From the NCBI GenBank assembly GCA_964547105.1, contig CAZJLO010000031.1, positions 1 to 21,402 on the forward strand: a DNA stretch of 21,402 bases. Direction: 5' to 3'. This document shows, piece after piece, positions 7,320-15,683 of this stretch. Origin of the DNA: RXOA01 sp964547105. Lineage in GTDB: Bacteria; Bipolaricaulota; Bipolaricaulia; UBA7950; UBA9294. The notes beneath the pieces were generated by a model. The model worked only from the letters and a program-made list of their open reading frames with translations, had not been told where the DNA came from and searched no databases. The position numbers and the translations under genes were made by a program. Each line of letters starts with the position of its first letter. The stretch's first letter is position 1.

Positions 7320-10300
7320 CTACGGCATTCGAGCAAGAACAATCGCCGGATCTCCCCGGCCGGCAAGCTGCGGTTGCTGATGGACGCCCAGCCAGGAGAA
7401 GACAAACGCGTCGACTCGCGGTGCGATGAACTGCATCGCCTCGGCGGCGGTTACACGCGCGTCTTCGTCAGCGTCGGCATTGCCGCTCACAGCTTCCAGG
7501 AAGAAGTGGGTGAACACGCCGTGTTCCAGAGCCTCGGACTCCCGTGCCACCTGCCCTTCTCCAGCGGCGGCAAGAATCACTGTCGATGACGTCGCCAGGT
7601 CGGCCCAATCCCAATCCCGATCCCCGCCTCCCTCCGGCGCCACCACCCCGTCCGATTCCCGTTGATCGGAGACGGTCCGCCCTCCCACTTCGGCCCCTCC
7701 AGAAAAACACGTGTCAAGGAGCAGGACAACGCGCCGAGACGGGATTCTCCCAACAAACGCCGCCAATTCATCATCCCTGAACGCTGTCTCCGCCTCAGCT
7801 CCGGCGATCGTGTCGCGCAACAGGAACAGCTCGTCCCATCCGTCCACCTCATCGCCGTTGTCATCCTCGGCTCGAGCCCCGTGACCGGAAAACGCGATGA
7901 TGACAAGATCCTCTTCACCGGCTTCGCGCCGAAGCCAGCCCAGCGCCTCCCGCACATGAAGAAGATCGGCGGTATCGGCCGACAGCCCGCCAACATGCTC
8001 GACCCTTCCTTGTTCATCGAGAAGAAGGCGAAGATGATCTGCGGGCACGCCGGTTGAGAGAGCCCATCGCGCAATCGACACGGCGTCCTCGCGAGCATAT
8101 TGGAGATCGTCCACCGTCGCGTAGTCGGAAATCCCGATCACCAACACCCACACATCGGCCGGGACGAGCACATCCTTCGCAGAGCCGACTTCGATCGTCA
8201 GACTTGTCACGCCGGTCAATCCTTCGTGATCAGTCACTTCAAGCGTCACGTCATACAATCCAGCATCAGCGTATGCATGGCGCGGATGCCGCTCGTCACT
8301 GCTCTGCCCATCCCCGAACGACCAGGCCCACGCAACGACCGCCCCGTCCGGATCTGTCGAGAGATCCGTGAACTCTACTGGCTCATTGACCAGCGGAGAC
8401 GTCGGAGAGAAGGCGGCTACCGCCACCGGGAACGCCCTCGCAGCCACATCGACGACGTCCGAAACCGCCCCCGTCCGCCCGCCGGTGTCCGTAATCCGCA
8501 GGACGATCGCGATCGGCCCCTCATTGAGCAGCGGCAATCCGGCTACAGGATCCTCCGTTCGAAGCTCGATCACGCCGTCTCCCTCGACATCCCAGGCGAA
8601 CTCGCTGACCTCTTCGTCGGAGATGGACCGGCTGGCATCGACGATCAGCATATCGCCAATCCTTGGTGGACCCTCCCGCCTTCTTCCCGTTGCATCTTCG
8701 GCAACCCACGAGAACCGTGCCGTGATCTCGGTGTCGGCCGATCCTCCAACCTCGAGCATCTCGGAGATATGCGCTGCTGCCCCTTCTTCGTCGGTCACCG
8801 TGAGAACCACGGAATACGATCCTGTCGTCGGGAACGTATGGGCGACGACGACGCCGGATGCACTCTCTCCATCCCCAAAGGACCACTCGTAGGAAAGTTC
8901 GCCGCCGTCAGGATCGAGACTTGGTGCCGCGTCGAGCCAGATGGTCAGGGGGTCGTCCGATTGTGTACCGAACACGGTGAATCCGGGCACGGGCACACGG
9001 TTCATTTGCAGTGCGTCCAGTCTAATCGTCCCGTTCGCCTCCAGCCGGACGCCGCCCCCAAGGACGACTCGGCCTCCCAGCTCTCCCCACGGGAAGCTCT
9101 TGCCCACTTCAGCCACCAGCCGCATCGACTCCGCGTTCCCCTGTGATTGAATCCAAGAAGCGGCGAAATCCACTCCGAGGGCGGCGTCGCTGGCAGAGAT
9201 GTAGAGCTGAAGCGGATCCTCCACACCCCATGCAGCCCCCAACCCGATCGACCCCCAAGCGAGGTCGGCCGCCATGCCGACTTGTCCACCAATCGACGGG
9301 AACAGCTGGAACGAGCCATCCACGGCCAGCCGCCCCCAATCTGATGCAAGGTCTGCGTCAAGAAGAACTTCGCCCAGCACCGGAGCGAGATCTCTCATTC
9401 CCATCGAGATTCGCCACCTCCACTGCGACAGATCGACCGCGACTTCGATCCGCTCAAGCGAAGCTCCGCCGGGAACAGTCTGGAAAAACCCGATATCGAC
9501 CGAAAAAGGATCGACAACAAGCGATGCCGCAACATCCACCAAAATCCACTTCTCTGCGCCGGAAAGACGTCCCTGCAGATCTGCCGACCAGCTCACGGAA
9601 GCATCGGCTGGCTCATCCGAATCAATCGTTCCGATCTGCGCTGCGGCGTCCCATCGCAGCCAGCTGCTCCAAGCCGGACCGCTCGCCGCCCCCCGGTCCG
9701 CTTCCACGCCAAACTCCCCACTCGGCCACATCACCGCTCCGGCCAGTGTGGTTCGCCCGGCAGACTCATCATGCCATCCGCCCTCCACCGCCAGTCGCAC
9801 CATCGATCCTAATCCACCGCTCCAATCGACCACGCTCGTCCACACACCGGCAAGACCGCCGTACACACCGGGCGAAAGCCGAGGGTCGCCAATCGAGCCC
9901 AACGCCCCGCCGGGAACGGTCGGCAACAGACAGCGTGAATCGGGGCGAAGTGTGACATTCCCGGTTTCAAGACTCACGAACGACGGCGGAACAGACAGAT
10001 CCCCCGGGCGAAGCACTGCACCTGAGAGATCGTCCGGAGTGTTTCCCCACACATTGTTCGATATGCTGAGCAGTTCGCCCGCTTGCTGGAGCTCGACCCC
10101 GTACCGGCGGTTGAGAACGACCATGCTCTGTGCAAGCTCCAGAGTCCCGCCCGCCACAGAGACTCCGGCGCCTTCGTTTCCGGCAATCGTCGCACGCTCG
10201 ATCGTAACGCACGCATTTCCCGCCAAGGAAACACCTGTGCCTGCTCCATCGACAATCGAAACCCGATCGAGCCATCCCGAAGACGAACCCAGCCAGCTGA

Positions 10301-11189
10301 TCGCGGTATCGCTCATCTGCGCAAAGGTCGACTCTCGCAGCTCAAGCCTTGAGCTGCCGGAGACGACGATCCCGTCTCCACCCTCGAACTCGCATTGCAG
10401 GCACGTTGCCGTCGCCTCGTCCTCGAGCCGCATCGCCGGCCCACGATTGGTGGCCACCCGCGTGTCGAGAAGCTCGAGTGCCGTGTGGTCGAGAAGATCC
10501 ATCCCCGGACCGTCGTTCGAGCTGATGGTGCAACCCGAGATCGTTGCGTCGGTCGCGCCCGTCACCGAGACACCGTAGCTTCCGTTTCGCGAGACAACGA
10601 CATCGGTCAACTGCAGGCCCGCCACGTTGTTGGCGGCGATTCCCCCACCCATGTTCGCCGCCACGCTCGCCTCGCGGAGCTCGACACTCGTTCCATCGCC
10701 GGCGATCATTCCCTGCGCCAGGTTCTTCTCGATCGCGCCCTGAGCAAACACAACACGGCCCGCGTTGCCGCTGACGCGTATCCCCACACTTCCCCCGGAC
10801 ACGTTGCAGCGGACAAGCATCACCGAAGCGTTGGCAACCACCATAACCTCGGCCGGCAGGAGGGATGGCGCACGCTCCAGGGTGATGTTTTCCAGAACAC
10901 ACTGGCTGACATTCCTGGCCGAAACCAACGGGTCGTACCCATAGGCGAACCGAACAACCGTGGCTCCCGCACCGCTTCCCCGTACGGTCGTTCCGGTTTT
11001 CAGCTCAAGTTGCTCCTCGTAGATCCCCGGTTTGACGACAATCGTGTCTCCGAAGCCGGCTGCATCGATCGCCCCTTGAATCGTCCGGAAAGAAGCCGAG
11101 CCATCGACAGCAACCAGTAGTTGGCCGCCGAACCCCAGAACTCCGACAGCCAAGACAACGATGATCGTGAACAACAGGCAACGCAGCAT
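7320..11189 (-). CDS. Giant exported multidomain protein: beta-helix, beta-rich region, PKD repeats, caspase-like C14 protease
   Basis: 1289 aa. A signal peptide (1 to about 22) precedes a right-handed parallel beta-helix (about 30-400). The helix opens with SFRTIQGAIDAAGFGDTIVV, as in DUF1565/NosD-like proteins, and repeats the usual G(V/I)xVSG...xxIxxCxIxxN rungs. Residues about 445-735 are alternating short hydrophobic and polar strands ending in aromatics, resembling a beta-barrel but without a known family. Three PKD-like segments follow (about 745-815, 824-915, 923-1001); the first and third carry WSFGDG. Residues 1013-1289 are a caspase/metacaspase fold: VLVIGISDY, AFSGHGA with catalytic His1103, and LLLDTCFSGG with catalytic Cys1161. 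The dyad is intact. Such proteases usually cut after Arg, Lys or Asp, but the target is unknown. The start is ATG 11189 with no good Shine-Dalgarno (GGTTTAGG precedes it). Caspase-type domains are better known from cytoplasmic proteins, so the secreted setting is unusual. Confidence 0.88.
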   Translation of the reverse strand: MLRCLLFTIIVVLAVGVLGFGGQLLVAVDGSASFRTIQGAIDAAGFGDTIVVKPGIYEEQLELKTGTTVRGSGAGATVVRFAYGYDPLVSARNVSQCVLENITLERAPSLLPAEVMVVANASVMLVRCNVSGGSVGIRVSGNAGRVVFAQGAIEKNLAQGMIAGDGTSVELREASVAANMGGGIAANNVAGLQLTDVVVSRNGSYGVSVTGATDATISGCTISSNDGPGMDLLDHTALELLDTRVATNRGPAMRLEDEATATCLQCEFEGGDGIVVSGSSRLELRESTFAQMSDTAISWLGSSSGWLDRVSIVDGAGTGVSLAGNACVTIERATIAGNEGAGVSVAGGTLELAQSMVVLNRRYGVELQQAGELLSISNNVWGNTPDDLSGAVLRPGDLSVPPSFVSLETGNVTLRPDSRCLLPTVPGGALGSIGDPRLSPGVYGGLAGVWTSVVDWSGGLGSMVRLAVEGGWHDESAGRTTLAGAVMWPSGEFGVEADRGAASGPAWSSWLRWDAAAQIGTIDSDEPADASVSWSADLQGRLSGAEKWILVDVAASLVVDPFSVDIGFFQTVPGGASLERIEVAVDLSQWRWRISMGMRDLAPVLGEVLLDADLASDWGRLAVDGSFQLFPSIGGQVGMAADLAWGSIGLGAAWGVEDPLQLYISASDAALGVDFAASWIQSQGNAESMRLVAEVGKSFPWGELGGRVVLGGGVRLEANGTIRLDALQMNRVPVPGFTVFGTQSDDPLTIWLDAAPSLDPDGGELSYEWSFGDGESASGVVVAHTFPTTGSYSVVLTVTDEEGAAAHISEMLEVGGSADTEITARFSWVAEDATGRRREGPPRIGDMLIVDASRSISDEEVSEFAWDVEGDGVIELRTEDPVAGLPLLNEGPIAIVLRITDTGGRTGAVSDVVDVAARAFPVAVAAFSPTSPLVNEPVEFTDLSTDPDGAVVAWAWSFGDGQSSDERHPRHAYADAGLYDVTLEVTDHEGLTGVTSLTIEVGSAKDVLVPADVWVLVIGISDYATVDDLQYAREDAVSIARWALSTGVPADHLRLLLDEQGRVEHVGGLSADTADLLHVREALGWLRREAGEEDLVIIAFSGHGARAEDDNGDEVDGWDELFLLRDTIAGAEAETAFRDDELAAFVGRIPSRRVVLLLDTCFSGGAEVGGRTVSDQRESDGVVAPEGGGDRDWDWADLATSSTVILAAAGEGQVARESEALEHGVFTHFFLEAVSGNADADEDARVTAAEAMQFIAPRVDAFVFSWLGVHQQPQLAGRGDPAIVLARMP

Positions 11190-11198
11190 CCTAAACCG

Positions 11199-11204
11199 AT
11201 TGTA
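11199..11204 (-). promoter_or_regulatory. Possible -10 element giving a very short leader for the caspase-like gene
   Basis: On the - strand TACAAT (5 of 6 bases of the -10 consensus) ends 9 bases before the ATG at 11189. If used, transcription would begin about 3-4 bases before the start codon, which would fit the lack of a ribosome binding site. No good -35 hexamer is visible. Confidence 0.3.
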
Positions 11205-11354
11205 CCGGGATCGTCCTTTGGGCTCTAGCGATCGGGATCAACCTCCTGACCGGAGCAGAAGGCCAACTGCGGTGCCGCCAGCGGACAAACGGAATTCACA
11301 TCGCCGTGCGATTCGGAGTATGTGTGTTGACAAAGACAAGGAGGTGTGGGTTCC

Positions 11355-11735
11355 ATGTCCATGTCCAAGAGGAAACTAGGAATCGTGCTCCTGACAGCGT
11401 GCTTGCTCGGTGTTGCAGTCATCGGTCTCGCGCAAGGCGCGTCGGATCCCGGGAAACTCGCTGGAGCCGCAGAGTCAGCTGGACAGCAAGCCCTTACGTA
11501 CATCGACAGCATCGCGACGTACTTGGGACAAGGCGTGGTCTATCTGCTCAATCTGGTCACGAACGACCGCGTATCGACCAATCTTCAGCAAACGATCGGA
11601 TATCTCGCCCTGATTACGTTGGTGCTCGTGCTTTTCGGTCTGCTGGATGCCGCACGCAAAGTGATCTGGGTGGGGATCATCGTCGGCTGGGTCCTTCTGA
11701 TCATCCGGATCGTGCTGGATGCTCTGAACCTGTGA
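11355..11735 (+). CDS. Small exported or inner-membrane protein of unknown function
   Basis: 126 aa. I do not recognise the family. Residues 5-28 are a typical signal peptide (KRK, hydrophobic stretch, then LAQGAS), so cleavage near Gln27/Gly28 is plausible. The mature part has a short amphipathic region (about 33-75, with a hydrophobic patch GVVYLLNLV) and two strong membrane helices at about 81-99 and 103-122, separated by DAARK. The layout of signal peptide plus two helices in a small protein recalls pilin-like or membrane-scaffold proteins, but no motif supports either. ATG 11355 is preceded by a perfect AAGGAGG at 11338-11344. An in-frame GTG at 11346 sits too close to that site. The gene is divergent from the caspase-like gene, with about 165 bases between starts, so the two may share control. 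The coding frame and ribosome binding site make it a likely real gene. Confidence 0.65.
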   Translation: MSMSKRKLGIVLLTACLLGVAVIGLAQGASDPGKLAGAAESAGQQALTYIDSIATYLGQGVVYLLNLVTNDRVSTNLQQTIGYLALITLVLVLFGLLDAARKVIWVGIIVGWVLLIIRIVLDALNL

Positions 11736-11823
11736 GCGTCTGACCGCAAAGCCTCCGCAGACATGCGACCATTCGGAGGTCGAGATGTCCAGAGCAAGCT
11801 GGAGGTCCGATGCCCCTTCTCAA

Positions 11824-11854
11824 GAGGGTCCGGCGCCTCGGGCGTCCGGCCCTC
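11824..11854. terminator. Imperfect GC-rich hairpin between convergent genes
   Basis: GAGGG (11824-11828) pairs with CCCTC (11850-11854). Inside, CCGG pairs with CCGG and CGCC with GGCG, with single-base bulges on each arm and a TCG loop. It lies between the ends of the small membrane protein gene (+) and the TreT-like gene (-), so it could serve either or both. No T tract is present. Confidence 0.35.
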
Positions 11855-11920
11855 GCCCTGGGGGTATTCGACCTGCCAGCTGATGGGCGAGTAGGTTGCT
11901 GCCGGTCCGCTCGGTCCGCG

Positions 11921-13126
11921 CTAGACAAGCGACCGAATGACGTTCAGCCAATCCAGAAGCAGCCGAGGCATCAAGAATCTGTCTCGCACGTATTCATGTC
12001 CATTTTCACCCATTTCCGCCCGCTGCGCCGGATCTCCAAGGAGTCCAATCACGCGTTCCGCGGCTTCATCCAAGTGTCCCGGTTCAACAAGGTAGCCGTT
12101 GTTCCCCTCGACAATCTGCAGGGGAATTCCGCCAACGCGCGACGCCACGACCGGTGTCCGTTTCCACAATGCCTCCGAAACGGTCAGCCCGAAACCCTCG
12201 CGCAAAGACATCTGCAACACGACATCCGCCCGTCTCTGAAGAGCGTTCACCAGCAGCGGATCGGTCTGCGTAATCAGATGAACATCCTCTAGGCGACTTG
12301 CTCGCTCGCGCACCTGGTCAAAGATCGCCGGTCCTTCGGGGTCATCCGTTGCCATGTTTCCGAGAAGGACGAGCCGGCAATCGCGCTCCGTTCGGATTCT
12401 GCCGTACAAATCGAGCACACCGAGCGGGTCCTTCCACTTGTCGAACCTCGACACCTGAACAAGAAGTGGCTTGTCCGTCGGGATCCCGTAGGCCGCAAGC
12501 TTCGTGGCAATTTCGTCGGAGGTCATTTCGCGGTTGATCTCCGTGAATGGATCGATCGCGGGCGAGATCACGTGGGTCTGTAGCGGGAGGTCGGGCCGCC
12601 TGAACCCCTCACTCGACACCACCGCCGCATCGTAGCGAAGAATGTACGGGCGAAGCATCTGCTCCACTTCCCGGTGCGGCGAAGAGATGTCGATGTGACA
12701 CCGCCACACCCAAGGATTCTCACGCTGCCGAAACCGGATCATAGGAAGAGGTTGTGGGTCGTGAACGATCACAAGGTGATGAATCACCGGGCTGTACAAG
12801 GCAAACATCTCGTTCACGGATAGGTACGCCCGACGCTCGCCTTCGCTCACATCAACGGGCTCGCCCTGCAGCCCGTTGTGCAGTTTCTTCGTGACCTGAA
12901 ACAACGCTGGATCGCCGTAAAGTAGATTCCAGTCGGCATTGACGCCGACATCGTTCATCAAGGGGACGAGGCAGCTGAGCATCCCCGCGACGCCTCCTCC
13001 GTGGTAGGTGGAGTTCACGTGGAGAACCCGCAACCCGTAGATCGGCCGGGCGGCGCTCTGGATCTGCGCAATCAGTTCTCCATCCGCCATATCAACGTAG
13101 CGCTCAATCCCAATGCGTTCCATCAT
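11921..13126 (-). CDS. treT: TreT-like trehalose synthase, GT4 glycosyltransferase
   Basis: 401 aa. The N-terminal Rossmann half carries HVNSTYHGGGVAGML (36-50), VPLMNDVGVNADW (54-66), VTKKLHNGLQG (78-88), VHDPQPL (121-127) and WRCHIDISSP (141-150), the pattern of TreT (trehalose glycosyl-transferring synthase). The C-terminal half has VSRFDKWKDP (225-234) and REGFGLTVSEALW with the GT4 E-x7-E pair Glu310/Glu318. TreT reversibly joins NDP-glucose and glucose into trehalose; in Thermococcus its gene lies in a trehalose/maltose ABC-transporter cluster, much like the one upstream here. The start is ATG 13126 with GGAGG 5 bases upstream; ATG 13123 is an equally well spaced alternative. A 124-base gap separates it from the GH65 gene, so it may be the last gene of the operon or have its own promoter. 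A related GT4 enzyme making another glucoside is the alternative. Confidence 0.84.
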   Translation of the reverse strand: MMERIGIERYVDMADGELIAQIQSAARPIYGLRVLHVNSTYHGGGVAGMLSCLVPLMNDVGVNADWNLLYGDPALFQVTKKLHNGLQGEPVDVSEGERRAYLSVNEMFALYSPVIHHLVIVHDPQPLPMIRFRQRENPWVWRCHIDISSPHREVEQMLRPYILRYDAAVVSSEGFRRPDLPLQTHVISPAIDPFTEINREMTSDEIATKLAAYGIPTDKPLLVQVSRFDKWKDPLGVLDLYGRIRTERDCRLVLLGNMATDDPEGPAIFDQVRERASRLEDVHLITQTDPLLVNALQRRADVVLQMSLREGFGLTVSEALWKRTPVVASRVGGIPLQIVEGNNGYLVEPGHLDEAAERVIGLLGDPAQRAEMGENGHEYVRDRFLMPRLLLDWLNVIRSLV

Positions 13127-13250
13127 CGATTCCTCCGATTCGTCGCTCCCGCGGAGCCATCGAGAGAACCCCGCAGTGGTTCGATCTTGTCACCAATCCG
13201 TACACTATCTTGGATGCTCAGCCAAAGCGAATGCATCTTCCTCGGAGGCT

Positions 13251-15683
13251 TCAGATCGCAACGACTCTCCACCCCCCCGGAGGAATGTAGACACGTTCCC
13301 CGTTGACATTTACCGGGACGGCATCGCCGAAGATCCCCCCACCTCCGACTTCGATCCGAACTGCATCCCTCGTGACATCAAACCACACATTCCGACCTCG
13401 AAAAACCATCGGAACCCGCACCGACTTGATTGGGGCAGGGAGCGCCGGGCGAACCTCCAATGATTCCGCAGCAACCCGAATCCCGGCGAGCCGCTCCACC
13501 ACGTGCTGAATCGTACCGGCCATGATCGCAGTGTGAATCCCTTCGGCCGTCGTACCACCCTGCAAGTCTTCCAGATCGCTCCGCAATGCGGCCATGAAGT
13601 GCCCCCAAGACCTGCTCTCGTCGAGATCAGCAAGCACGCCGGCATAGGCGAGGTGACTGAGCGTCGATCCATGGGACGTCCGCCGCTCGTAGCTCTCCAC
13701 CAGCCGCTTGACATCTCGTTCGGAGAGGGGATGGCCGAGCGACGCAAGAAGCGGTTTCCATTCGTCTTCGGAGAGAACATAGAACAGCATCACTAGATCG
13801 GCTTGCTTCGAAAGCTTGTAGCGGTCTGGAGAGTCCCCTTCAGCACGCAAGATTCTGTCCAGGCGACCGATTCGATCGTACTTGGTGCGATACGACTCCC
13901 AATCCAGTTCGCGCAGATCCGAGTAGCCCTCGAACGCTTCGATGTCTCCTTCAGCGTTCACCGGAACGAACATCCGCAACGCCATATCGTGCCACGTCTT
14001 GACTTCACCCGCTGTCAGGTCGATTCGCGCCTCCAGATCCCGGCGGCCGGCATCATCGAGGCGATCCACCCAGATGCTCGCTTGTCGAAGACACCACGAA
14101 GCCATGATGTTGGTGTAGGCATTGTTGCGAAGACCAGCCTCCTCACGCCCGGGGACTGCCTCGTGGAACTCATCGGGGCCGACAACTCCAATGATTTCGT
14201 AAGCATGTCGCGTATCGCTCCATTCGGCCAGGCTCACCCATAACCGAGCAATTTCCGCAAGGATTTCCGCGCCATGCCGCCTCATGAACGCGTGATCGGC
14301 CAGCTCGCGAACTGCCCGCAGAAGCTCGACAACGATCGCTGCGTTGACATGACGCTGCAACCGGCTTCTGTCCGGCTCCCAGGCACCCGAACGAGGATTG
14401 AGATGGATCAATTGGCTCTCTTCTTGTCCCGAACTGCCGCTCTGCCACGGGAAAAGCGCTCCCTGAATCCCCTCAAGAGCGGCGTTGGCCCGTGCTGCCT
14501 CCAGCCGATGGACCCGATACAACAAGAGAGATTTCGCCACTTCCGGCAGCACCCGCAAATAGAAGGGAAGCACGAACATCTCATCCCAGAACACGTGTCC
14601 GCGGTACGCTTCGCCATGCCATCCACGAGCAGGCATCCCGACGTCTCGCCCGATGGTGTTTTCGCTCGCAGTTTGCAGCAGGTGGAATGCATGGATCCGC
14701 AGCGCGCGCTGGATCAAGAACGGATCGAGATCGCTTCCATCCATCGTCTCGATCTCCACATCGCACCGCATCCACAGTCTGCTCCACGCACGCACGTGTT
14801 TCTCCACCATCACGTCGAACTCGCCTGCGTTGCGAACCCCAGCCACCGCATCCGCCCGCAAGTCGCCAATCGCCGGGTCGCGAGACGTGTAGAGCGACAC
14901 CAGCTTCTCCACACGAACCGCCTCTCCTTCTCGCGCCACCAGGGATGCGCGCTGCTCGACCGACGCCTTGAGGGATCGACATCCGATGCCGACCAAGCCG
15001 CCGGTTCCGTCGAAAACGGTTACCCGTGCCGCTTCGACGAGTTCGATCCTCGACTGGGTTGTCGTTGCGTGGAGCCACACGACGTTGTCTTCGGTTTCGC
15101 CCGTGCCAACGACCTCGACATGATCGCCACGAAGCCGGCGATACCTGGAGACTCCGCTGTTCCTAACGGCCCCATCCAACGAGCCGCGAATCTCCAAATG
15201 TCCGCTCCAATTGCCGGGAACCAGCATCCACATCAGACCGGCGATGTGCGGCTCCGCCATGCTGACGATGCGTCGAGCGAAGAGCGTGGTCTCACGTTGC
15301 TCGGCATCGCGGAACCGACATCGCCGTTCGAGGATCGCTTCTCGCATCAGCAAACGCTGCTCGAATTCAAGCAGGTCGACGGTCGCCAGGTCGAACCAGT
15401 CGCCTCCCTCAATTCGGAACGTCAACGGAAGCCAATTCGGGAAATTGACGAGGTCCTCGTGGGCCACCTTGTGATCGCCGATCTGGCTGATCAGACGGTT
15501 GTAGCCACCCACGAAGTACGTTCCCGGATAGTGCGTGCCATCGGCAATCGATTCCTCCGCAGCCCCTCGAGTGACAAACACGCCGTTTCCCAAAGCGCAC
15601 AGCGACTCGCGGTGCGGCTCCGCCTCGGGGGCGTACCCGTGAAACACCAACTCCCATGAATCAGCTTGTCTCATACGGCTCAT
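13251..15683 (-). CDS. Glycoside hydrolase family 65 protein (disaccharide phosphorylase or hydrolase)
   Basis: 810 aa, normal for GH65: an N-terminal beta-sandwich (about 1-270), a linker, an (alpha/alpha)6 catalytic barrel (about 320-700) and a C-terminal beta domain. Visible signatures are ARGWHGEAYRGHVFWDE (about 352-368), LFPWQSGSSGQEESQ (about 410-424), GVVGPDEFHE with the catalytic acid Glu505, NNAYTNIMASW (520-530), KQAD (626-629) and RTSHGSTLS (668-676). Classic GH65 phosphorylases split maltose, trehalose or kojibiose with phosphate to beta-glucose-1-phosphate and glucose. Here the phosphate-site region reads HGSTLS instead of the usual HDSSLS, as I recall for the mycobacterial Rv3401/OtsB1 group, so hydrolysis is also possible. 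ATG 15683 overlaps the upstream stop as ATGA, implying translational coupling. The upstream gene supplies the beta-phosphoglucomutase expected with a phosphorylase. Confidence 0.92.
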   Translation of the reverse strand: MSRMRQADSWELVFHGYAPEAEPHRESLCALGNGVFVTRGAAEESIADGTHYPGTYFVGGYNRLISQIGDHKVAHEDLVNFPNWLPLTFRIEGGDWFDLATVDLLEFEQRLLMREAILERRCRFRDAEQRETTLFARRIVSMAEPHIAGLMWMLVPGNWSGHLEIRGSLDGAVRNSGVSRYRRLRGDHVEVVGTGETEDNVVWLHATTTQSRIELVEAARVTVFDGTGGLVGIGCRSLKASVEQRASLVAREGEAVRVEKLVSLYTSRDPAIGDLRADAVAGVRNAGEFDVMVEKHVRAWSRLWMRCDVEIETMDGSDLDPFLIQRALRIHAFHLLQTASENTIGRDVGMPARGWHGEAYRGHVFWDEMFVLPFYLRVLPEVAKSLLLYRVHRLEAARANAALEGIQGALFPWQSGSSGQEESQLIHLNPRSGAWEPDRSRLQRHVNAAIVVELLRAVRELADHAFMRRHGAEILAEIARLWVSLAEWSDTRHAYEIIGVVGPDEFHEAVPGREEAGLRNNAYTNIMASWCLRQASIWVDRLDDAGRRDLEARIDLTAGEVKTWHDMALRMFVPVNAEGDIEAFEGYSDLRELDWESYRTKYDRIGRLDRILRAEGDSPDRYKLSKQADLVMLFYVLSEDEWKPLLASLGHPLSERDVKRLVESYERRTSHGSTLSHLAYAGVLADLDESRSWGHFMAALRSDLEDLQGGTTAEGIHTAIMAGTIQHVVERLAGIRVAAESLEVRPALPAPIKSVRVPMVFRGRNVWFDVTRDAVRIEVGGGGIFGDAVPVNVNGERVYIPPGGWRVVAI

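Noticed and set aside
8100..10578. Several long + strand open frames opposite the caspase-like gene
   Set aside because: They are rich in Arg, Pro and Ser, lack ribosome binding sites, and the opposite strand encodes clear domains throughout.
11327..11332. TTGACA as a -35 box for the small membrane protein gene
   Set aside because: A -10 element 16-18 bases downstream would fall at the ribosome binding site and start codon, and none is seen.
14274..15659. 461-codon + strand open frame opposite the GH65 gene
   Set aside because: The - strand carries all GH65 signatures; this frame has no motif or ribosome binding site.
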